A stretch of 36,681 bases of DNA, taken from assembly GCA_003160635.1 (NCBI GenBank), contig PMLV01000309.1, positions 8,996 through 45,676 on the forward strand. The letters are read 5' to 3'. The DNA is from Acidimicrobiaceae bacterium. GTDB taxonomy: Bacteria; Actinomycetota; Acidimicrobiia; Acidimicrobiales; RAAP-2. A model generated the notes under the pieces. It worked only from the letters and a program-made list of their open reading frames with translations, was not told the DNA's origin and made no database searches. The translations under genes and the position numbers were made by a program. The first letter of the stretch is position 1; every line of letters starts with the position of its first letter. This document shows positions 1-7,791 of the stretch, one piece after another.

Positions 1-62
1 TCCGGTTCTTGGACAAGTCCACCAGCACCGACGAGCCCGAGGCTCCAGCCGAAGATGGCTGA
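1..62 (+). CDS. 3' end of a gene that begins outside the window, product unknown
   Basis: Reading frame 3 is open from the window edge to a TGA at 60-62. The visible tail is hydrophilic and acidic, reading RFLDKSTSTDEPEAPAEDG. It is followed three bases later by a strong hairpin terminator, as expected for the real end of a gene. The fragment is too short to assign a family. Its position next to mobilisation genes makes a plasmid or conjugation gene plausible, but that is inference only. Confidence 0.5.
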   Translation, partial: RFLDKSTSTDEPEAPAEDG

Positions 63-64
63 TA

Positions 65-99
65 GGAAGAGGGGGACCCCACCGGGGTCTCCCTCTTCC
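65..99. terminator. Strong hairpin, probable bidirectional terminator
   Basis: Two 16-base arms at 65-80 and 84-99 pair around a three-base loop, with a single G-T wobble. It lies between a plus-strand gene ending at 62 and a minus-strand gene ending at 136, so it can serve both convergent transcripts. There is no long U-run after it on either side. Confidence 0.8.
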
Positions 100-135
100 A
101 CGCTTTACCTTCCAATGCCATTTATCGGCGACCGG

Positions 136-867
136 TCACGCCACCAGTTGGGCGATGGCAGAACGACGTTGGCGCCGGAGACGAGGAACGGGCTCCCCGC
201 GCAGGTCGGACAGTTCGGCCAGGGACAGACCGAGCACGCTCGTCGCGTACAACACGGCAGCATCGGCGACCGCCAGGCCATGCCCAGTGGCGTCGGTGAG
301 AGCACTGGCCAACAGCTCCTCGTCGGATCGATCGCCTACGGCCGGGACCAGGTCCAGCGCGTCGGGGGTGTCCGCACGTCGAGAGCGGTGGCGCCGCTCG
401 GTGGTCTGGAGGGTCCGGAGCCGGGTGCGGGCACCCGAGAGCAGGTCACCAGCGGCATAGGCGTGCCACGTCCCGGACCAGGTTGTGATCTGTTCCCAGA
501 GGCACGAGATCGCGTCGGAGAAGAAGGCATCGAGGTCGCTCCAGGGGCCATCTGCAATCTCAAAGTGTCGGGCCAGAGAGAGGACGCCAGGGACCAGCGC
601 CTGAACGATGGCCCGGGGGATGAGCTCGTGTGCATCCGCACTTTGCAGCATCGCAGCGACCACACCGGCGGCCTCGTCACGGGACAGCCGATTCGACGAG
701 GGCGACAGGGTGGCCACCAATTCGGCGAGGTCGCCCACTCCGAGTCGGCCGACCACCGGCTCTCGCGCAGCCAGACACCGGTACGCAGTCCTCGATGCGG
801 GAGCAGTCCCAAGGGCCTGCCATTCTCGTCGCATCTGGCGGATCGTCTGGGAGTCCATGGCCGCCAC
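136..867 (-). CDS. Sigma-70-like / helix-turn-helix protein of the mobile element
   Basis: A 243-aa basic protein with no signal peptide or membrane segment. The last 50 residues read like sigma region 4: an alanine-rich helix, then LGLSLAELSDLRGEPVPRLR and an Arg-rich recognition-type helix. An Arg-rich stretch (TTERRHRSRR) lies just before this. The middle, with its Trp/Phe-rich DAFFSDAISCLWEQITTW, is compatible with a degenerate sigma region 2. Start is GTG at 867; an ATG three codons later (858) is an alternative and neither has a clear ribosome site. Three TCATCA boxes spaced 12 bp apart lie just upstream and could be its operator. It probably regulates the neighbouring mobilisation region; the exact role is inferred. 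Confidence 0.6.
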   Translation of the reverse strand: MAAMDSQTIRQMRREWQALGTAPASRTAYRCLAAREPVVGRLGVGDLAELVATLSPSSNRLSRDEAAGVVAAMLQSADAHELIPRAIVQALVPGVLSLARHFEIADGPWSDLDAFFSDAISCLWEQITTWSGTWHAYAAGDLLSGARTRLRTLQTTERRHRSRRADTPDALDLVPAVGDRSDEELLASALTDATGHGLAVADAAVLYATSVLGLSLAELSDLRGEPVPRLRRQRRSAIAQLVA

Positions 868-881
868 GATGAAGAAGGCGC

Positions 882-1151
882 CTCATCAAACCTCTCATCA
901 AACGCGTCATCAGCTGAGAAAACCCAAGAGTTCTTCGCCGACCGCCAATCCGGCCCCTCCGTAGGGTCGCGGTCCCGAGAGTGCGTTAAATCCCTGGTGG
1001 GAGGGTTCATCACTTCGGTCATGAGCGCGATCATTACTTCGCGACAAGCTTTGCGGTTTCGACCCAACGGGAGACCGGTCAGGGCGCCAGAAGCGGCATC
1101 AGCGCAGGTGGGAGGGTTCATCACTTCGAGGTGTGGGGTTCATCATTCACG
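882..1151. repeat. Array of TCATCA-core boxes including a 22-bp perfect direct repeat
   Basis: Three copies of a 12-bp unit with core TCATCA lie head to tail, cores at 883, 895 and 907. A 22-bp sequence with core TTCATCACTTCG then occurs twice without mismatch, at 996-1017 and 1107-1128. A degenerate copy follows at 1130-1151, and a related ATCATTACTTCG lies near 1030. All lie in the non-coding gap between the minus-strand sigma-like gene and mobC. This looks like a protein-binding array: iterons, an operator or a partition site. Confidence 0.6.
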
Positions 1152-1420
1152 AACAGCCTCGACGCGGCCTGAATTTTCGAAAATGAACAGGACCACATCG
1201 CCCCGACTGGATCTCCCCCCAGTTCCTTCTGTGCGAACAATTCGAGCCGAACCGACTGCCGCCGAACGGCGGCCAGAGCGTGAGGCGGTCCGGTTGACCG
1301 CCCTACGCTCGCCCTCGTCCACCTGGTGGGGAAGGCATATGGCCTGCCCACAGGGCCGAGGAGCTTCTGGGATGGTCCGGCGCCAGTTCCCTCTTCCAGC
1401 GTCACGGTTGTGTCATTACG

Positions 1421-1612
1421 CTGGCGCCGCCAGTCGAACAGAAGAGAAGAGCAGGGAGCCCGGTGGGCTCACTGTCCAATCGCCCTTCGCTCGGATGAGG
1501 CCCACTCTCAGGGCTGATGAGGCACAGAGCAAGATAGACGTCCAGTATTACTGGACGTGGTGGCGTTGCCGTTGGCCCACGCAGTGGGCCTGTCCTCGAG
1601 CTTTACTCGAGG
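1421..1612. other. oriT: Cluster of perfect inverted repeats upstream of mobC/relaxase, probable oriT
   Basis: Five short perfect inverted repeats occur in 190 bp: CTGGC-GCC-GCCAG (1421-1433), GAGCCC-GGT-GGGCTC (1456-1470), ACGTCCAG-TATTA-CTGGACGT (1538-1558), GGCCCAC-GCA-GTGGGCC (1574-1590) and CCTCGAG-CTTTA-CTCGAGG (1594-1612). The last ends 30 bp before the mobC start. Transfer origins of mobilisable elements typically lie immediately upstream of the relaxosome genes and hold such hairpins next to the nick site. No nic sequence was identified, so the label is positional. Some of the hairpins could instead act as mRNA attenuators for mobC. Confidence 0.55.
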
Positions 1613-1641
1613 TCGCTGCGCTGGGCGAAAAGGCCTAGCCG

Positions 1642-2091
1642 ATGTTCGACGTCTTCGACACCGGCGGGATCTTGCCCGACGGTGAGAACCTTTGCGAAGG
1701 CGCGGCGAGCGTCCGCCGAGATCGGTTGCGCGCCATCCCCGGCGGGCGTCGCCGACAGGTCATTGTGCGCTTGAGTGACGACGAACACACCACTCTTGAA
1801 CGTCGGGCCCGCACGGCGGGCGTCTCGGTGCAGCGCTACCTGGTCGAGGCTGGACTGTCCGGCCATGCCGGAGACGGTGCCGCCCGCCGGTCAGCTGAGC
1901 GCGAGCTGATGCAAGCGCGAGCGGTGCTCCGAGCCGCTGGCAACAACCTCAACCAGTTGACCAAGTGGGCCAATGCCAATGGCGCCATCCCCGCTCAGAT
2001 CGAGTCCGTACTGGCGACGGTGAGGAGTGCCACAGGTTTGGTCTCAAAGAGAGCCGATGCGCTCGCATCGACCTTCGAGACGTTCGGATGA
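1642..2091 (+). CDS. mobC: MobC-like relaxosome accessory protein
   Basis: A 149-aa protein with the layout of the MobC family. An N-terminal ribbon-helix-helix-like segment (VIVRLSDDEHTTLERRAR, then GVSVQRYLVEAGL) is followed by the hallmark helix NNLNQLTKWANANG at about residues 100-113. MobC proteins bind oriT and help the relaxase open and nick DNA. The ATG at 1642 lies 30 bp after the last inverted repeat of the putative oriT. The stop overlaps the relaxase start by 4 bp (ATGA, 2088-2091), showing translational coupling. There is no strong ribosome site before it, so the exact start is less certain than the family. Confidence 0.85.
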   Translation: MFDVFDTGGILPDGENLCEGAASVRRDRLRAIPGGRRRQVIVRLSDDEHTTLERRARTAGVSVQRYLVEAGLSGHAGDGAARRSAERELMQARAVLRAAGNNLNQLTKWANANGAIPAQIESVLATVRSATGLVSKRADALASTFETFG

Positions 2092-3602
2092 TTGGGAAGA
2101 TTTCCAAGGGGGCGTCTGCCCGGGGCCTCATGCGCTATCTGTTCGGGCCCGGGAAGGCCAACGAGCACCGTGACCAACGGGTCATCGCCAGTGGTGTGGC
2201 GCTGTGGGCTGAAGAAGGGCGCACCCTCAGTGCCCAGGAGATCAACGACCTCGGAGCATCGCTCGATGCCGCCAACGACTCCTACGGAAAAAACCCGACC
2301 GGGGGCCACATCTGGCATGTCTCGTTGTCGCTACCACCCGGGGATCGGACCCTCATCGACGAGGAGTGGGCGGAGATCGCGACGAGTCTGATGGTGACGC
2401 TGGGTTTCGAAGGAGAGACCCTGGCCCCCGCTGCCTGGGTCGCGGTCGGGCACGGGACGAGCGCACAAGGCAATCAGCACCTTCATATCGCCGCCTCTTT
2501 GGTCCGACTCGATGGCAGCCGGGTGGACGTCTGGCAGGACCGGAAGGCCCTTTCACGAGCGTGTGCCGAGTTCGAGAAGGACTACGGCCTCAGCGTTGTC
2601 GAGGGGCGGGACGGTAAAGGGATGCCCGGGTTGAGCAGAGCCGAACTCGAACGCACGGCCCGCGAGCATTTGGCCGAACCGCCACGGATCACTCTGGCCC
2701 GCCTTGTTCGCGAGGCCTCGGTCGCCTCCAAAGATGAAGCCGAGTTCGTCCGGCGCCTGCGGGGGAGCGGGGCGCTCGTTCGACCCCGTTTCGAGACCGG
2801 GGGCCAAGAGGCGGTGGTCGGGTACTCTGCGGCGCTCAGGACCACGGGTGGAGCCGCGCCGATCTGGTTCGGCGGCGGGAAGCTGGCCAAAGACCTGACC
2901 TTGCCGCACCTGCGCCAGTTCTGGGAAGTCTCAAAAGACGATCAAAGGGCAGCCGTCGCCGAGTGGAGCGCCGCCAAGTCATCTGCCCCCGGCCGAGAGG
3001 CTCTCCGTGGTCACCCAGATGACTGGCGACGGGCGGTGGCGGCAGTGGAAAGGTCGGTCGAACGCTTGCGAGCGGTCCCGGTATCGGATCTGCCCGCCTG
3101 GCGTGGGGCGGCACGGGAAGCCGCTGGTGTCTTTGCCGCCTGGTCGAAACGCCTGGAAGGGAACGGTCCAGGACCTCTGGCGGCAACAGCAGACGTATTG
3201 GCTCGTTCGGCGCAGAACCGACCGGGTGAGCCCGCCCCGGAGCGCGAAGCGGTGCGAGACCTCCGAGGAGTGACGGCGATCGTCGCCCAGTCCCAACTAA
3301 GCACCGATTCGCCCATGGCCTGGGCCATGTTGATCAATCAGCTGGGAAGGACACTTCGGGCTATCGCTGATGCGCACGCCGCGCGGGGGGAGTCCCATAC
3401 GGCCAAGGTGCTCGTCGACACCTTGTCGGCTGAGATCGCGACGCTGCACGACCGCTTCGAGACGAAGTCGATACAAGAGCTGGCTCCGGGCGAGCGGGTA
3501 CACGAGGGTCGTTTCGATGCGGCGATGCGCGAGAACGTCCCGCACCAAGCCAAGCATCACCGAGGACGCGGGCAGAGCCCGGGTCGTGGCATCGGGCGCT
3601 GA
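2088..3602 (+). CDS. mobA: Relaxase / mobilisation nuclease (MobA/VirD2 type)
   Basis: A 504-aa relaxase. Tyr17 in the RGLMRYLFGPGK motif is the likely nicking tyrosine. HIWHVSLSLPPG (H74, H77) is a conserved segment, and GNQHLHIAASLVR (H131, H133) is the histidine metal-binding motif III. These mark the Relaxase/Mobilization nuclease family, which cleaves one strand at oriT and leads it into the recipient cell. The C-terminal 300 residues are helical, charged and family-specific. The start is the ATG overlapping the mobC stop; the frame is open further upstream, but the overlap and the motif position fix this start. No coupling protein or type IV secretion gene is in the window, so the element is mobilisable as far as can be seen, not shown to be self-transmissible. 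Confidence 0.92.
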   Translation: MIGKISKGASARGLMRYLFGPGKANEHRDQRVIASGVALWAEEGRTLSAQEINDLGASLDAANDSYGKNPTGGHIWHVSLSLPPGDRTLIDEEWAEIATSLMVTLGFEGETLAPAAWVAVGHGTSAQGNQHLHIAASLVRLDGSRVDVWQDRKALSRACAEFEKDYGLSVVEGRDGKGMPGLSRAELERTAREHLAEPPRITLARLVREASVASKDEAEFVRRLRGSGALVRPRFETGGQEAVVGYSAALRTTGGAAPIWFGGGKLAKDLTLPHLRQFWEVSKDDQRAAVAEWSAAKSSAPGREALRGHPDDWRRAVAAVERSVERLRAVPVSDLPAWRGAAREAAGVFAAWSKRLEGNGPGPLAATADVLARSAQNRPGEPAPEREAVRDLRGVTAIVAQSQLSTDSPMAWAMLINQLGRTLRAIADAHAARGESHTAKVLVDTLSAEIATLHDRFETKSIQELAPGERVHEGRFDAAMRENVPHQAKHHRGRGQSPGRGIGR

Positions 3603-3956
3603 GCATCGTCGGAGTCTCAAGGATCCCCGAGAGGTTGGTTCCAGGCGCCATGTTCGATAGGAGCCACTGGTCCAGTAGGAGGGGACTCGCCAGCTTCATT
3701 TCGCGCCCCGTCACCGGGCACCTGTGCGGGCGGGCCCAGCGGACTCCCATTCACGCGAGGGCCATCTGACCTGGATCGTTCCTGCAGTCCGTTCCCTTCC
3801 TGGGACGCGGTAACTGTCGATGGGCGCCTGCGCTGGGTCATTACATAGCTGTTCAGCTCGCCAGTTCTGGGTGGTGCTGATCAGTCCATCGCATGAGGGT
3901 GGACCACAGAGTCGACGTGGTGGCCGACTGCCGCGGTGGCGGTGGGTCCGACCGAG
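3603..3956. other. Intergenic stretch without a recognisable gene
   Basis: About 350 bp between the relaxase and the convergent XRE-cupin gene. Reading frames here are short and of mixed composition. A 15-base segment at 3620-3634 (AGGATCCCCGAGAGG) recurs with one change at 13133-13147. No terminator hairpin with a U-run was seen. Confidence 0.4.
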
Positions 3957-4538
3957 CTAGGACCTTAGTTTTCCGTTGCTCTCGTCATGGATGTGGGCGC
4001 GTTGGCCGTCGCGATCAAAGATCATGATCAGCTCGGCCGGCTCGTCGATGGCCGCGATGGCGTGCGGCGTCATGGTGGTGAACTCCGCTGCCTCTCCCGT
4101 TTCGACAGTGATTTCGCGGTCACCGAGCAATAGGCGAACTCGTCCGTCGATAACGAAGAGCCAATCGTGTCCGGGATGTACCTGCTGCTCGGCCGCCCTG
4201 TCGGTCGGTTCCAGTCGCACCTTGATCGCAAGCGTCCTACCGGTCGGGCCACTCAGCATCCATGTCGTGCGCTCGCCCGAGCTGTTCGGCGTCGGGTGGA
4301 TGACTACATCGTCGTCGCTGCGCACGTCGAGGAGTGCGTCGAGGTCCACTTGGAGGGCCGCTGCCAGCGGCACCAAGATGTCCAGGCTGATCGTCCGCTT
4401 CCCGGTCTCGACTCGGCTGATGGTGGAGGGGCTGAGGTGAGTGCGCGCGGCGAGCTCGTCGAGGGACAGCCCCAGCGTGTTGCGCAGGCTCCGCAGTCGA
4501 GCCCGGACCGCACGATCGATCTCGCCTGGCTCAGCCAT
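3957..4538 (-). CDS. XRE-family regulator with C-terminal cupin domain
   Basis: A 193-aa two-domain regulator. Residues 13-71 form an XRE helix-turn-helix (LGLSLDELAARTHLSPSTIS followed by RVETGKR). Residues about 105-175 form a single cupin barrel (HPGHDWLFVIDGRV and a PHAI strand). This family binds an operator and senses a small ligand or metal through the cupin. ATG at 4538 is preferred over a TTG 11 codons upstream because GAGGAG lies just before it and it begins a normal N-terminus. It is divergent from the flavin-reductase/methyltransferase gene, with a perfect palindrome in the 74-bp gap, so it most likely represses that gene and itself. Confidence 0.88.
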   Translation of the reverse strand: MAEPGEIDRAVRARLRSLRNTLGLSLDELAARTHLSPSTISRVETGKRTISLDILVPLAAALQVDLDALLDVRSDDDVVIHPTPNSSGERTTWMLSGPTGRTLAIKVRLEPTDRAAEQQVHPGHDWLFVIDGRVRLLLGDREITVETGEAAEFTTMTPHAIAAIDEPAELIMIFDRDGQRAHIHDESNGKLRS

Positions 4539-4565
4539 CGCTCCTCGGTGGTGATCTTGCGAATA

Positions 4566-4583
4566 CTGCAAGTATGCTTGCAG
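4566..4583. promoter_or_regulatory. Perfect palindrome, probable operator of the XRE-cupin regulator
   Basis: CTGCAAG-TATG-CTTGCAG is an inverted repeat with 7-bp arms and a 4-bp spacer, centred between the divergent genes. Its right arm overlaps the probable -35 box of the plus-strand gene, a position suited to repression. Assignment to this regulator is by position. Confidence 0.6.
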
Positions 4584-4605
4584 TTCTCTAGGTACACCGT
4601 ACTCT
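4578..4605 (+). promoter_or_regulatory. Probable leaderless promoter of the reductase-methyltransferase gene
   Basis: TTGCAG (4578-4583) and TACTCT (4600-4605) are separated by 16 bp. The ATG begins at 4613, seven bases after the -10 box, and there is no ribosome site. The transcript is therefore likely to begin at or next to the start codon. The -35 box lies within the palindromic operator. Confidence 0.5.
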
Positions 4606-4612
4606 ACATGTC

Positions 4613-6202
4613 ATGAATGACCACGCCCCCCAAGTCATCGAGCGGCACTGCGATGTCGCCGTCGTCGGCGGATCAGCCGCCGGACTTGCCGCAGCACTCC
4701 AACTGGGCCGTCAACGCCGATCGGTAATTGTGGTCGACGCGGGCGAACCCCGCAACGCTCCTGCAGCCCACATGCACGGCTACCTCAGCCGCGAAGGGCT
4801 CGCGCCATCCGAGCTGATCGCAATGGGTCGCGCAGAAGTTCGCAGCTATGGTGGCGAGGTACTTTCCGGTCGTGTGGGTGCCGTGACCCGCACCGACGGC
4901 GATCACTTCCGGGTCGAACTCGACAGCGGTCGCTCCATTATCGCTCGCCGGGTGCTCGCTGCCACCGGTCTGATAGACGTGCTGCCAGAGATCGACGGCC
5001 TCGCCGAGGGCTGGGGGCGCGACGTGATCCACTGCCCGTTTTGTCATGGCTTCGAGTTCCGGGACCGCCGGATCGTCCAGATAGTCACCCACTCGATGGG
5101 GCTCCACACCGCCCCTCTGTTTCGCCAGCTGACCGACCGGCTCACTGTTGTGCTCCACGACCAGGCCGAGGTGCAAGACGCTGAGGTCGATGCCCTTCGC
5201 GCCGGCGGCATGGACATCCGTGTTGGGACGGTGCGCCAGATCGTGAGAGGCACTGACGGCAAGCTCGAAGCAGTCGAGCTGGCCGGCCGAGAACGTATCG
5301 ACGCAGACGTCGTTGCTATTGGTCCCCGCTTCAGGGTGCAGGCCGATCCGTTCGTGACGCTCGGCCTTCGACCAGTGGCGCACCAGAGTGGGCTCGGCGA
5401 CTTCGTGGAGACTGACCCGACCGGCGCAACGGTCGTACCGGGCCTCTACGCAGCGGGCAACGTGGCCGATCCGAGTCAGCAGGTAGTGGAGGCCGCCGCC
5501 AACGGCGGCCGGGTCGGCGCCATGATCAGCTTCAGTCTGGCCGATGAGGACCTCCGTGCCGCCGCCCGCCCATCGGCCAACGAAGCCGACTGGGATCATC
5601 GCTACGGGGGCGAGCAGGTGTGGAGCGGCAACCCGAACGGCACGCTCGTCAACGAGATCGGCGGCATGCCTTCAGGCCGGGCACTCGACGTCGGCGCCGG
5701 TGAGGGCGGTGACGCACTGTGGCTCGCCCAGCAAGGGTGGCAGGTGACAGCGAGCGACGTCTCCCAGCGAGCGCTCGACCGAGTCGACGCCGAGGCCAAA
5801 CGACGCGGGCTCCACGTCGAGCGCCATCACACCGACGCGAATGCGCTCAATGCATTCGAGACCGCAGCATTCGACCTCGTGTCGGTGCAGTACGCCTCGA
5901 TCCCCCGCACACCCGATGGCCGCGGCGTGCGCAACGTTCTGAACGCAGTGGCTCCAGGTGGCACGCTGCTGATCGTGAGCCATGATCTCGACGCGATGCG
6001 CGAGCCGGTAGACGCACCGGCTCAGAACCATCGTTTCGACCCGGACGCCTACCTACGGACCGATGATTTCGCAGCCGACCTCGCTGACTCATCAAGATGG
6101 GACATCGAAGTCAAGGAGAAGCGACCGCGTCCAGCCGGGGCTGTCTCCGCTTCCCATCACATCGACGATGTCGTGCTGCGTGCCCGGCGCCGAGCCAGCT
6201 GA
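4613..6202 (+). CDS. Fusion of thioredoxin-reductase-like flavoprotein and SAM methyltransferase
   Basis: A 529-aa fusion. Residues 1-315 resemble thioredoxin reductase: an FAD motif VVGGSAAGLAAAL near residue 18, a redox pair C141-P-F-C144, and the second FAD motif GLYAAGNVAD near 277. The NAD(P)H-binding Rossmann motif between them is degraded (RIVQIVTHSMGL), so the electron donor is unclear. Residues about 325-529 form a class I methyltransferase, with WDHRYGGEQVWSG at its start and the SAM loop ALDVGAGEGGDALWLA at 357-372. Such fusions are known in actinobacteria and probably couple thiol/flavin redox to methylation or detoxification of a small molecule. The divergent XRE-cupin gene is the likely regulator. 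Confidence 0.87.
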   Translation: MNDHAPQVIERHCDVAVVGGSAAGLAAALQLGRQRRSVIVVDAGEPRNAPAAHMHGYLSREGLAPSELIAMGRAEVRSYGGEVLSGRVGAVTRTDGDHFRVELDSGRSIIARRVLAATGLIDVLPEIDGLAEGWGRDVIHCPFCHGFEFRDRRIVQIVTHSMGLHTAPLFRQLTDRLTVVLHDQAEVQDAEVDALRAGGMDIRVGTVRQIVRGTDGKLEAVELAGRERIDADVVAIGPRFRVQADPFVTLGLRPVAHQSGLGDFVETDPTGATVVPGLYAAGNVADPSQQVVEAAANGGRVGAMISFSLADEDLRAAARPSANEADWDHRYGGEQVWSGNPNGTLVNEIGGMPSGRALDVGAGEGGDALWLAQQGWQVTASDVSQRALDRVDAEAKRRGLHVERHHTDANALNAFETAAFDLVSVQYASIPRTPDGRGVRNVLNAVAPGGTLLIVSHDLDAMREPVDAPAQNHRFDPDAYLRTDDFAADLADSSRWDIEVKEKRPRPAGAVSASHHIDDVVLRARRRAS

Positions 6203-6452
6203 CGAATCCTGCGAACGTCCCTGAACCGGTCGCTGCCGGTCCGGCCCTAGAGGCCTCGTGACCGACACTCATTTGGCGTTCTGCCTTTCCTTACCCATGA
6301 CCCCGATCCGGTTCCCTCAAGCGGATCTGGTACTGACTAGCTCGTTCTCGGAATGGTGGCTGGCTGCCCACAAGAGGATCCCTTGAGGAAACGATGTGCG
6401 TGCCGGCCGGACCGGCCGGGGTTGCGTCAGTCGTCCTTGGTTTTGCGGGACA

Positions 6453-7295
6453 ATGGGTCGCATGATGCCCGATGCCACGAACGCGGAGCGGTCCCGGCGC
6501 TTCTATGACGAACTCGGGATCATCGAATGGGATCGAATGACTCGTTCGGTCGCGTCACGGGTCTCAATGGAGCTGCATCGGAGGATGCTGGCGCGCTTCA
6601 TCACCCCCGGGGCCAGAGTCCTCGAAATCGGCGCTGGGCCTGGCCGTTTCACCATCGAGCTCGCCGGACTGGGGGCGACGGTGGTCGTCTCAGACATTTC
6701 ACCGGTCCAACTCGAGCTGAATGAGCGCATGGTCGCCGAAGCTGGGGCCGAGTCGAGCGTCGAAGACCGCTTCGTGCTGGACGTGGCCGACCTCTCGGCG
6801 ATCCCCGATGTCTCGTTCGACGCGGTCGTCGCCTTCGGCGGGCCGCTCTCCTACGCCTTCGAGGCAGCCGAAGCTGCGCTCGGGGACTGTCTACGCGTCA
6901 CTCGTCCCGGCGGATGTGTGCTCGCTAGCGTGATGTCGCTCGTAGGCTCGCTGCGGTACCACCTGGCCGCTGTTGCAGAGGAGATGTCGCTGTTCGGGGC
7001 GGAGGTGTTCGACACCATGGTCCGCACGGGCGAGCAGAGACACACGCCGCACCAGTGCCGAATGTTTCGCTGGAGCGAAATCGCCGACATGGTGAACAGG
7101 CTCCCTTGCGAGCTAGAGGTGGCGTCAGCGTCCAACGCGATCTCCTCGGGTGACCCAGAGGCACTCGACTCGTTCGAGCGGGATACTGACCGCTGGCAGC
7201 GGCTGCTCACATGGGAGGAAGAGCTCACCAAGGAGCCCGGCACACTCGACGCGGGAACGCACATTCTCTTCGCCGTGCGGAGGGCGTCAGCGTAG
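6453..7295 (+). CDS. Class I SAM-dependent methyltransferase
   Basis: About 280 aa with the motif I loop VLEIGAGPGRFTIELA, the acidic motif II VVVSDISP and a post-motif VLDVADLSAIPDVSFDAVV. These mark a Rossmann SAM methyltransferase of the UbiE/Methyltransf_11 group; the substrate is unknown. Several starts are possible: ATGs at 6453, 6462 and 6465, or an upstream frame start at 6396. A GCGGGA run a few bases before 6453 favours that one. About 250 bp separates it from the preceding gene, so it probably has its own promoter. It lies among several other methyltransferase genes. Confidence 0.8.
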   Translation: MGRMMPDATNAERSRRFYDELGIIEWDRMTRSVASRVSMELHRRMLARFITPGARVLEIGAGPGRFTIELAGLGATVVVSDISPVQLELNERMVAEAGAESSVEDRFVLDVADLSAIPDVSFDAVVAFGGPLSYAFEAAEAALGDCLRVTRPGGCVLASVMSLVGSLRYHLAAVAEEMSLFGAEVFDTMVRTGEQRHTPHQCRMFRWSEIADMVNRLPCELEVASASNAISSGDPEALDSFERDTDRWQRLLTWEEELTKEPGTLDAGTHILFAVRRASA

Positions 7296-7791
7296 CCAGC
7301 ATGTGGAAGTGGTGCCAGGGCCGAGTCGGCCGAACTGCAACTACCTCGTGAGCAATTTTGGAGCGGTCGACAGGTACGCCCCGTGGTTTCTTTCGACCAG
7401 AGATTGCCAACAAGGCGATCCCCTTCGGGCACACGGCCAACGACCCAAGAAGTTGAGCTGGGGAATGCACAAGCCGTTAGGTTTACGACACCGTCATGTT
7501 GTAGAGGCGGTGAGGGGCTTCTGTTTGCCAAGAAGTGTCGGGCGAGTGACGGGGCCGGGTACCAGTTCGGGCCCAGGCGGTGGCATCCTCGAGGGAGGGA
7601 GTTCGTGTTCTCAGTTATCCCTACGACTACGATGCGGAAAGACTTTGGTTCATTATTTGGAGGTGCGTGCGTATGCGGGTGGTCTTCACGGCCTGAGTCC
7701 CATTCGGGACTGAAACAAAACAGCGAGTCCGGCGTATTGCCCGACGTCGTCTCTGACCGCGTCCCAAATCCGCTCCAAGGAGACCCACGCA
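7296..7791. other. Long intergenic stretch, no gene recognised
   Basis: Nearly 500 bp with only short, unconvincing frames. It holds a hairpin AGTCCC-ATTC-GGGACT at 7696-7711 followed by GAAAC, which looks like the 3' half of a CRISPR repeat but occurs once. A ribosome site AAGGAGA (7777-7783) lies 8 bases before the GTG of the next gene and fixes that start. Confidence 0.4.

Noticed and set aside
336..1124. 262-codon minus-strand frame across the repeats
   Set aside because: It overlaps the better minus-strand gene in another frame and its start lies in the 22-bp repeat. Composition is that of a shadow frame.
55..1638. 527-codon open frame on the plus strand
   Set aside because: It runs antisense through the sigma-like gene and then through the repeat-rich non-coding region. 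The product is Arg/Gly/Ser-rich without a recognisable domain, and it contains the probable oriT hairpins. It is a GC-driven shadow frame.
4673..5599. 308-codon minus-strand frame
   Set aside because: It lies wholly opposite the reductase-methyltransferase fusion, whose motifs are clear. The antisense product shows no domain.
7681..7716. CRISPR array
   Set aside because: Only one repeat-like hairpin exists. No second copy, regular spacing or cas gene was found, so no array is called.
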